From: an uncultured bacterium
GTDB lineage: Bacteria > Verrucomicrobiota > Lentisphaeria > Victivallales > UBA1829
Direction of reading: 5' to 3'
Length of the DNA: 8,408 bases
NCBI GenBank assembly: GCA_900549045.1
Contig: URNE01000078.1
Span: 1-8,408 of the forward strand
Under the pieces are notes generated by a model that searched no databases, was not told the origin of the DNA, and saw only the letters and a program-made list of their open reading frames with translations. The position numbers and the translations under genes are program-made. This document shows, piece after piece, positions 1-5,391 of the stretch. The first letter of the stretch is position 1; each line of letters opens with the position of its first letter.

Positions 1-1
1 G

Positions 2-1528
2 TCGTGGATCGCCTGCGCAACCGGAGAGCTTGCGCAGGCGGATGGCGGCGGCAATTTTTCGCTCGAAGTCGCCGCCCCCGGAACATATGCGCTCAAGGCG
101 ATGCTCGACGGTCGCGCGGATGCGTTTCTGCCGCAAGTCGTCGCTCCGGCGGAGAATCTGCAGTTCCGTCAGGAGCCCGAGCCGGGGCGCCGCGTGGTTC
201 ATGGATTCACCGACGGTTATGCGCTCCTCCGGATTACCGACGACGGGACGCCTGTCCGCGCGTTTGACCTGAACGGAACCGCGTTCGGTTCGCTTGTCAA
301 GCCCGGCTTCTGGTATGAGAATTCGGAGAATTTCTGGAGTCGCGGCGAGTATGTGTTTTCCGCACGCGGCAAAGTTGAGATTCAAACGGAGCCTTACCAC
401 AAATCCTTGCGGGCGAAAAACTGGTTCAAAGGGGATTTTCATGCGCATGTCATGCATGGAGAAAATTTTTATTGCGGCAATGTCCCGCTTTACGCTTTCG
501 CCGCGCGCGCGGAGCATTACGACTGGCTCTATTGTGCGGAAGCTCACGAAAACACGCGGGTGAAAAGCGATCCGGAAAAGTGGACGCAGCTGCTTTCCGG
601 TCCGGATTTCCTGCTGCGTCTGAACCGCGAATTTCCGAAGAACGGGAACGGACATGTCGGAAACATCGGGCTTTCCGAACTTCATGCGCATGTCGCGTAC
701 GACTGGGAAGCGGTTACGAACTATGAACTCACTCTGCGTTACATCGCTTCCGCCGGAGCCGTCGCGGTTCCGGTTCATCCGCATTACGGCGGCGACGGCA
801 TGACCGGGAAGGAGGTTTTCCTGTGGCTGCTCTGCAACCCGGAAATGTGCCCGTGTCTCGATCTCTTCTATTTCGAAAACAACCCGAATCCGCTTGCTTT
901 CTGGTACATGCTTCTGAACCGCGGTTACCGGATCGGCGTTACGGCGACTTCGGACGCCGCGTTCGACGTCGGCCGGACGCCTGGCAGCCGGCGCGGTGCA
1001 ACGTTCGTGCATGTCCCCGCGCTGACGGAGGCGAATATCGTCGAGGCCGTCAAGAACCGCCGCACGGCAGTCACCACCGGAAACGGGGGCATGATTCTGC
1101 TCTCGATCGACGGCGAGTACAGCGGAGCGGTTCTTGCGCCGTCCGGACGCCGCACGCTGAAGTGCGAGACGTGGTATCGCCCCGGCGGGAGGGTGACTGC
1201 GGAGATTGTCCGCTGCGGCGAAACGACGGTTTCCCGGGAGCTGGTTTCCGATGCGCAAGGGCGTGCGGAGTTTGAGATGGAGATCGACGAGAATGAAAAC
1301 AGCTGGTATCTGGCTCTGCTCCGTGATCCGGAACTGCCCGGACACGTTCAGGCGGCCGCATCCCCGGTTTACTTCCGCGACGCTTCGTTCCGCAAGCCGG
1401 ATGTGTACGAATTCCCGCGTCCTTTCCCGCGTGAGCTCGCCGACATGCTGCGTTCGCTTTCCGTGGAGGAGCTGATGGATGAACGCCTGTTCGACCGTCT
1501 GATCGCGCATTTGACGCCGAAACTGTGA
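2..1528 (+). CDS. CehA/McbA-type PHP-like metallohydrolase, 5' end cut off by window edge
   Basis: The reading frame is open from base 2, so the gene starts left of the window; the first in-frame ATG (base 101) lies inside a domain and is unlikely to be the true start. 508 residues are visible. The first ~50 (GELAQADGGGNFSLEV...) look like the end of a beta-sandwich or carboxypeptidase-regulatory-like domain. A PHP-like metal-binding domain follows: GDFHAH (D145, H147, H149, counting from base 2), CAEAH (H182), VPVHPH (H259, H261) and TSDAAFD (D318). After it comes the stretch typical of CehA/McbA proteins (TFVHVPALTEANIVEAVKNR, then a VTTGNGG turn) and a C-terminal beta-rich region. Family members are metal-dependent phosphoesterases or hydrolases, but the substrate here is unknown. 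The position usually holding SDxH reads SDAAF, so one metal ligand may be missing or supplied differently. A signal peptide, if any, would lie outside the window. The family call is fairly sure; the function is not. Confidence 0.75.
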   Translation, partial: SWIACATGELAQADGGGNFSLEVAAPGTYALKAMLDGRADAFLPQVVAPAENLQFRQEPEPGRRVVHGFTDGYALLRITDDGTPVRAFDLNGTAFGSLVKPGFWYENSENFWSRGEYVFSARGKVEIQTEPYHKSLRAKNWFKGDFHAHVMHGENFYCGNVPLYAFAARAEHYDWLYCAEAHENTRVKSDPEKWTQLLSGPDFLLRLNREFPKNGNGHVGNIGLSELHAHVAYDWEAVTNYELTLRYIASAGAVAVPVHPHYGGDGMTGKEVFLWLLCNPEMCPCLDLFYFENNPNPLAFWYMLLNRGYRIGVTATSDAAFDVGRTPGSRRGATFVHVPALTEANIVEAVKNRRTAVTTGNGGMILLSIDGEYSGAVLAPSGRRTLKCETWYRPGGRVTAEIVRCGETTVSRELVSDAQGRAEFEMEIDENENSWYLALLRDPELPGHVQAAASPVYFRDASFRKPDVYEFPRPFPRELADMLRSLSVEELMDERLFDRLIAHLTPKL

Positions 1529-1558
1529 TCGTTCTCCCGGCAAGGAAAAACATTCGCT

Positions 1559-1585
1559 GAAATTCTTTGAAACGGATTGAATTTC
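1559..1585. promoter_or_regulatory. Inverted repeat GAAATTC-N13-GAATTTC, possible operator before uxuA
   Basis: Two perfect 7-base arms, 1559-1565 and 1579-1585, are reverse complements separated by 13 bases. Their centres are 20 bases apart, about two helical turns. The right arm overlaps the putative -35 element of the uxuA promoter, which would suit repression. The spacer contains TTGAAACGGATT, faintly like LacI-type half sites but not matching the cre consensus. Uronate genes are commonly controlled by GntR, LacI or IclR regulators; which one would act here cannot be read from the sequence. The arms are short and AT-rich, so chance is possible. Confidence 0.3.
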
Positions 1586-1604
1586 CCCGAATGTATGATA
1601 GAAT
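1577..1604 (+). promoter_or_regulatory. Candidate sigma-70 type promoter for uxuA
   Basis: TTGAAT (1577-1582) could be a -35 element, with a 16-base spacer to TAGAAT (1599-1604), which is preceded by TG plus one base (1596-1598) as in extended -10 promoters. Transcription would start near 1611, leaving a leader of about 30 bases with the ribosome site at 1627-1632. An alternative -10, TATGAT (1594-1599), overlaps it but has no -35 at good spacing. The gap of 112 bases after the previous gene makes an independent promoter plausible; the match itself is only moderate. Confidence 0.4.
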
Positions 1605-1640
1605 ACAGAGAGCATTCCTCAACATCAGGAGAACAGAATC

Positions 1641-2843
1641 ATGTTTATGGAAGAATCGTTCCGCTGGTACGGTCCGAAGGATCCCGTGCCGCTGCAGTAT
1701 GTGCGCCAGACGGGCGCAAAGGGCGTTGTCAGCTCCCTGCACCACATTCCCTACGGCGAAGTCTGGCCGGTTGAAGAAATCATGGCGTACAAAAAGAAAA
1801 TCGAAGACGCCGGGCTTGTCTGGAACGTCGTCGAAAGCCTTCCCGTTCACGAGGACATCAAGGTCCGCGCGGGACGCTGCGAGGAATATATTGAGAATTA
1901 CAAGACTTCTCTGCGCAATCTCGGCAAGTGCGGCGTGAAGGTCATCACCTACAACTTCATGCCCGTTCTCGACTGGATCCGCACCGATCTTCATTACAGG
2001 CTGCCCGACGGTTCGGAGGCGCTTTTCTTCAATCAGAAGGAATTCGCCGCGTTTGAAATCTTCATTCTCAAGCGCAAAGGCGCGGAGAACGATTACGCCC
2101 CCGAAATGGTCAAAAAAGCGGAGGAGTATTACAATTCCATGACTGCCGGGCAGCGCGACACGCTTACGCGCGGCATCATCGACAACTTCCCGGGATTCAA
2201 GGGCGTGACGCTGGAAGACATCCGCGCCATGCTTGCCCGCTACAGCGCCATCTCCCGCGAAGATCTCAAGTCGAACCTCAAACACTTCCTCTCCGAAGTC
2301 GTGCCTGTCGCGCAGGAGGCCGGCTGCATCATGGTGATTCATCCCGACGATCCTCCGCGCTCCATTCTCGGTCTTCCGCGCATTTTCAGCACGCAGGAGG
2401 ATATCAAAGTCCTGCTCGACATGGTCGACAGCCCCGCAAACGGAGTCTGTTTCTGCGCCGGAAGCTTCAGCGGACGCCTTGACAACAACATCGTCGAGAT
2501 GTTCAAATCCTGCGCTTCCCGCGTGGGATTCATCCATCTCCGCAGCACGCAGCACGACAGCGAAGGCAACTTCTTCGAGGCGAACCACCTGGAAGGCTGC
2601 GTCGATATGTACGGGCTTGTAAAGGCGATTGTCGAGGAGCAGCTCCGCCGCCGCAAAGAGGGCCGTGCGGACTGGCGGATTCCGTTCCGCCCCGACCATG
2701 GGCACACGATGCTTGACGATCTCGCCAAACTGCCGTGTCCGAATCCTGGCTACACGGCGATCGGGCGTCTGAAAGGTCTCGCCGAAATCCGCGGTCTGGA
2801 ACTCGGCATCATCAAATCGCTCTATCCGGAAGCGCTGAACTGA
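1641..2843 (+). CDS. uxuA: Mannonate dehydratase UxuA
   Basis: Dehydrates D-mannonate to 2-keto-3-deoxy-D-gluconate (EC 4.2.1.8) in the cytoplasmic glucuronate pathway, with a divalent metal in a TIM barrel. The 400 residues match the roughly 390-400 usual for the family. Family signatures are visible throughout: FRWYGPKDPV near the N-terminus (about residues 7-16), SSLHHIPYGEVW (31-42), the HPDDPP loop with H234, CFCAGS with C272, FIHLRS with H299, and FRPDHGH with D352, H353 and H355. H234, C272, H299 and D352 are at the positions expected for metal and catalytic groups. The start at 1641 is supported by AGGAGA at 1627-1632, 8 bases upstream; an ATG two codons later is a weaker choice. The gene stands alone on the plus strand between the CehA-like gene and a terminator. 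No uxuB, uxaC or kdgK is in view, so the rest of the pathway must lie elsewhere. Identification is very firm. Confidence 0.96.
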   Translation: MFMEESFRWYGPKDPVPLQYVRQTGAKGVVSSLHHIPYGEVWPVEEIMAYKKKIEDAGLVWNVVESLPVHEDIKVRAGRCEEYIENYKTSLRNLGKCGVKVITYNFMPVLDWIRTDLHYRLPDGSEALFFNQKEFAAFEIFILKRKGAENDYAPEMVKKAEEYYNSMTAGQRDTLTRGIIDNFPGFKGVTLEDIRAMLARYSAISREDLKSNLKHFLSEVVPVAQEAGCIMVIHPDDPPRSILGLPRIFSTQEDIKVLLDMVDSPANGVCFCAGSFSGRLDNNIVEMFKSCASRVGFIHLRSTQHDSEGNFFEANHLEGCVDMYGLVKAIVEEQLRRRKEGRADWRIPFRPDHGHTMLDDLAKLPCPNPGYTAIGRLKGLAEIRGLELGIIKSLYPEALN

Positions 2844-2856
2844 CGCTGAAATTCAG

Positions 2857-2913
2857 AAAAAAAGAAGCCTCTGAAATCCTGAAGAACAGGATTTTTCAGA
2901 GGCTCTTTTTTTT
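2857..2913. terminator. Bidirectional intrinsic terminator between uxuA and panB
   Basis: A hairpin has left arm 2866-2881, loop AAGAA (2882-2886) and right arm 2887-2904. The lower stem AGCCTCTG/CAGAGGCT and the upper stem TCCTG/CAGGA are perfect; the right arm carries two extra T bases in the A/T middle, giving a small bulge. Eight T bases (2906-2913) follow on the plus strand. Seven A bases (2857-2863) precede the stem, so the minus-strand transcript also ends in a U-run. It starts 13 bases after the uxuA stop and 12 bases beyond the panB stop, so it can end both convergent units. Confidence 0.92.
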
Positions 2914-2925
2914 GCCTGAAACAGA

Positions 2926-3732
2926 TCAGAAGGAATTCGCGTCGGTCGGGAACCGGCGGTTCCGGACGTCATCGACGTATTCGGTGAATGCGCGCTGCAT
3001 CTCCGCGGAGAGATTCGCATAGCGTTTCGCGTGTTTCGGAATGAAATCGGTGAAGAGACCGAGGATGTCGTTGACGACCTGGACCTGTCCGTCGCATCCC
3101 GCGCCCGCGCCGATGCCGATGGTCGGGATGTCGAGCGATTCGGAGATCTCTTTTGCAAGCTTGGCGGGAACGCATTCCAGAACGATCGCGAAGGCTCCGG
3201 CTTCCTGCATGGCGCGGGCGTCGTTGAAGAGCGCTTCCGCGGCGGATTCGGTTTTGCCGGCGATCTTGTAACCGCCCTCGACAAGGCACTGCTGCGGACG
3301 GAGGCCGATGTGTCCCATAACGGGAACTCCGGCGGCGGTCAGGCGATGCACGGTCGGTGCGATTTCGCGGTTGCCCTCGAGCTTGATGGCGTCGCAGTGC
3401 GCTTCCTGAATGTAGCGTGCGGCGTTGGCGAGCGCCTGTTCGGGGGAGATCTGATAGGTCATGAACGGCATGTCGCCGACGATGAACGAATCCGGCGCGC
3501 CGCGTTTCACCGCCGCGCAGTGATGAAGGCTCTGTTCGAGGGTGACGGCGAGCGTGTTGTCGTAGCCGAGCACCGCCATGCCGACGGAGTCGCCGACGAG
3601 CAGCATGTCCACGCCGCAGAGGTCGGCGAGGCGGGCGGTCGGGGCGTCGTAGGCGGTGAGCATCACGATCGGCGTGTGCTCCTGTTTCATTTTGCGGAGG
3701 CGTGTAACGGTCAGTTTTTTCTTGTCGGGCAT
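2926..3732 (-). CDS. panB: 3-methyl-2-oxobutanoate hydroxymethyltransferase PanB
   Basis: Adds a hydroxymethyl group from 5,10-methylenetetrahydrofolate to 2-oxoisovalerate, giving ketopantoate (EC 2.1.2.11), the first committed step to pantothenate and CoA. The 268 residues cover the whole family length (about 260-280). Visible signatures: MLTAYDAPTA (residues 24-33), LLVGDSVGMAVLGYDNT (44-60) with metal ligand D48, GDMPF with D87, AIKLEG with E119, GVPVMGHIGLRPQ (135-147), and VLECVP with E186, the expected catalytic acid. The C-terminal half carries IGIGAGAGCDGQVQVVND (205-222). The ATG lies three bases after the stop of the upstream kinase-like gene, with GGAG (3742-3745) inside that gene's end at 9-base spacing, so translation is probably coupled. 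The usual partners panC and panD are absent. Being the last gene of an arn operon is unusual. Identification is very firm. Confidence 0.96.
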   Translation of the reverse strand: MPDKKKLTVTRLRKMKQEHTPIVMLTAYDAPTARLADLCGVDMLLVGDSVGMAVLGYDNTLAVTLEQSLHHCAAVKRGAPDSFIVGDMPFMTYQISPEQALANAARYIQEAHCDAIKLEGNREIAPTVHRLTAAGVPVMGHIGLRPQQCLVEGGYKIAGKTESAAEALFNDARAMQEAGAFAIVLECVPAKLAKEISESLDIPTIGIGAGAGCDGQVQVVNDILGLFTDFIPKHAKRYANLSAEMQRAFTEYVDDVRNRRFPTDANSF

Positions 3733-3735
3733 GGT

Positions 3736-4485
3736 TCAGTACTCCATCGGTGTTGCGTCCGGGTGAATGGAGGCGCGGACGCGATTGTAGTAATTGACCA
3801 TCTGTTCGGTGGTTTCGGAATCAAATTCAAGGTTTCCGAGAAAATCGTGCAGATCCTTTTTCGCGAGTTTGCGCAGACGGCGGCGGGAACACCTGCGGAT
3901 TTTCTCCAGATCGATCCATGCGGTTTCCATGCGCGAATCGCGGTTGATGATCCAGAGCATGTTCTGCGGCAGAGCCGTGCCGTGACGGTACCCCGCTTCA
4001 TGCAGAACGGCGAGATCGTGCAGAATCCGTTTGCAGAACGCTTTGCGCGAGCCTTCCTCATGCGCCAGTTCGCCGCCGGGACAGAAGACGAGACCGTTCC
4101 GCGAGTTTTTGACAAATTCGGTGACGATGAAGCAGGTCTTGAGTTTGAAACACTTGCGGGTGTCGCCGCACGCGAGCAGCTGCGGAACCGGAATGCCGAG
4201 CGACTCCGCCACGCGGTATCCCGCGGCTTCGCGCGCCACAAACGATGGACGCAGAAAGAAGCGCCAGAAACGGGTGTTTGTGTAATTCTTCCAGACAATC
4301 GTGAGACCGCCGAACTTGCGCGGAAGCACGGTTTTCCAGACGGTTTTATGGCGGGTTTTCCAGATGACTTCCGCGTTTTCCTCGCTCAGCGGATGACGCT
4401 GGATATGGCGGAAGGCGCTCCGGAACGCGGATGCAATCCACGACCAGGAAAAACATTTTCCCATTGAGATTTTCGTTTTCGGCAT
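3736..4485 (-). CDS. WaaP/Kdo-kinase-like protein (lipopolysaccharide kinase family), possible pseudokinase
   Basis: 249 residues with the layout of the WaaP/KdkA group of small protein-kinase-fold enzymes that phosphorylate sugars of the LPS inner core on the cytoplasmic side of the inner membrane. Visible: VWKNY with K66 as the ATP-binding lysine, AREAAGYRVAESLGIPVPQ (84-102) with E86 as the helix-C glutamate, FIVTEFV (119-125) as the hinge region, LHEAGYRHGTALPQNML (161-177) as the catalytic loop, and AWIDLEKIRR (189-198) with D192 as the second metal-binding Asp. The catalytic loop normally reads HGD or HRD; here residue 170 is Thr (codon ACG, 3976-3978) while N175 is kept. The protein is basic, with many Arg and Lys in both terminal parts and a CSRRRLRKLAKK stretch. 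It lies 21 bases after arnD and 3 before panB, with a near-perfect ribosome site. The family call is fairly firm; activity and substrate are open. Confidence 0.75.
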   Translation of the reverse strand: MPKTKISMGKCFSWSWIASAFRSAFRHIQRHPLSEENAEVIWKTRHKTVWKTVLPRKFGGLTIVWKNYTNTRFWRFFLRPSFVAREAAGYRVAESLGIPVPQLLACGDTRKCFKLKTCFIVTEFVKNSRNGLVFCPGGELAHEEGSRKAFCKRILHDLAVLHEAGYRHGTALPQNMLWIINRDSRMETAWIDLEKIRRCSRRRLRKLAKKDLHDFLGNLEFDSETTEQMVNYYNRVRASIHPDATPMEY

Positions 4486-4490
4486 GAATA

Positions 4491-4498
4491 CCTCCTTT
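4491..4498 (-). promoter_or_regulatory. Strong ribosome binding site of the WaaP-like gene
   Basis: On the minus strand AAAGGAGG stands five bases before the ATG at 4485, the closest match to the anti-Shine-Dalgarno sequence in the window. It fixes the start of the kinase-like gene and lies in the 21-base gap after arnD, suggesting the gene is translated well and not merely a decaying remnant. Confidence 0.8.
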
Positions 4499-4506
4499 CG
4501 GAAACG

Positions 4507-5391
4507 TCAGCCCTGCAGTGCAAGCACTCCTTCGCGTCCGGGAATTTCCCCCTGCACAAGCCGTCCTTTCGGAATGGAGGAAAGATCCTCGGGCAGAAGG
4601 TCGCCGGGAGCGCAGAATTCGATGCCGCGCGCTTTGGCTTCGGTCAGAAATTCGTCGAACATCGAGGCGCAGACGCGTCCTTCGACTTCGGCATGGATCG
4701 TCAGCATGTTCAGACCGCCGGGTTTGAAGCGGTCGAGCAGCCGGTCGTTGTAATTTTCATTTGTAATGCCGTCGCGTCCGTAGACTTCATCGTAAGTGGG
4801 CAGATCGAGCGGGATCTGCGGTTGAGTCAGAACTTCACCGTCCACGACGGGCATGAAGATGGAGGAGCCGCGGCAGTCGCTGTTGTAGCGGAACGGGAGC
4901 GTCTCCTTGCATTTCAGCAGCTGTTCCGTGCAGCGCCAGCCGGGCGAGGCGGAACAGGTGGGTGCGGAGCCGGTGATGCGGACCAGTTCGTCGAACGCGC
5001 GTTTGACGTGCGAGAAGCCCTGTTCCACGGTCATGACGTCGGATTTCGCCTGCCAGCGGCGGTGATCCCACGCATGGACGCCGATTTCGTGTCCGGCTTT
5101 CGCGGCGCTCCGGATCACCTCTTCGCAGCGTTTCCCGATCATCGGTCCGGGCCATGCGGTTCCCATCAGCAGAATGTCCCAGCCGTAGAGGCTGGCCGCT
5201 TTGGTGCGGAGCATTTTCCAGAGGAACGCGGGCTTGAGCAGACGCCACAGGTTGCGTCCCATGTTGTCCGGACCGACGGAGAAGAAGAAGGCGCCGCGCA
5301 CTCCGTGCTTGTCGAGGGTGCGCAGGAGCCGCGGCACGCCGTCGCGGGTGCCGCTCAGAGTATCGACGTCAATGCGGAGTCCGGCGTTCAT
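4507..5391 (-). CDS. arnD: 4-deoxy-4-formamido-L-arabinose-phosphoundecaprenol deformylase ArnD
   Basis: Removes the formyl group from undecaprenyl-phosphate-L-Ara4FN, giving the Und-P-L-Ara4N donor used to modify lipid A. It is a polysaccharide-deacetylase (NodB) fold enzyme at the inner membrane. The 294 residues closely match the ~296 of E. coli ArnD and the similarity runs end to end: LRIDVDT (D8, D10) at the start, FFFSVGPDNMGRNLWRL (36-52), FLWKMLR (56-62), AASLYGWDILLMGTAWPG (65-82), GVHAWDH (H106, H110), the GWR turn (151-153), RYNSDCRG (168-175), TIHAEVEG (H233) and IPGREG near the end. The metal ligands expected for the family, an Asp and two His, are therefore present. The ATG overlaps the arnA stop by four bases (ATGA, 5388-5391), with GGAG at 5396-5399, so coupling with arnA is likely. 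Identification is very firm. Confidence 0.96.
   Translation of the reverse strand: MNAGLRIDVDTLSGTRDGVPRLLRTLDKHGVRGAFFFSVGPDNMGRNLWRLLKPAFLWKMLRTKAASLYGWDILLMGTAWPGPMIGKRCEEVIRSAAKAGHEIGVHAWDHRRWQAKSDVMTVEQGFSHVKRAFDELVRITGSAPTCSASPGWRCTEQLLKCKETLPFRYNSDCRGSSIFMPVVDGEVLTQPQIPLDLPTYDEVYGRDGITNENYNDRLLDRFKPGGLNMLTIHAEVEGRVCASMFDEFLTEAKARGIEFCAPGDLLPEDLSSIPKGRLVQGEIPGREGVLALQG

Noticed and set aside
1529..1558. Possible terminator after the CehA-like gene
   Set aside because: No GC-rich hairpin followed by a T-run is visible; read-through into uxuA cannot be excluded.
1071..2705. 544-codon minus-strand open frame opposite uxuA and the CehA-like gene
   Set aside because: It is antisense to uxuA, which matches its family end to end, and runs across the intergenic promoter region; no domain is seen in it.
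3031..4467. 478-codon plus-strand open frame opposite panB and the WaaP-like gene
   Set aside because: It spans two genes with clear family signatures on the other strand, has no ribosome site or recognisable domain, and crosses their junction.
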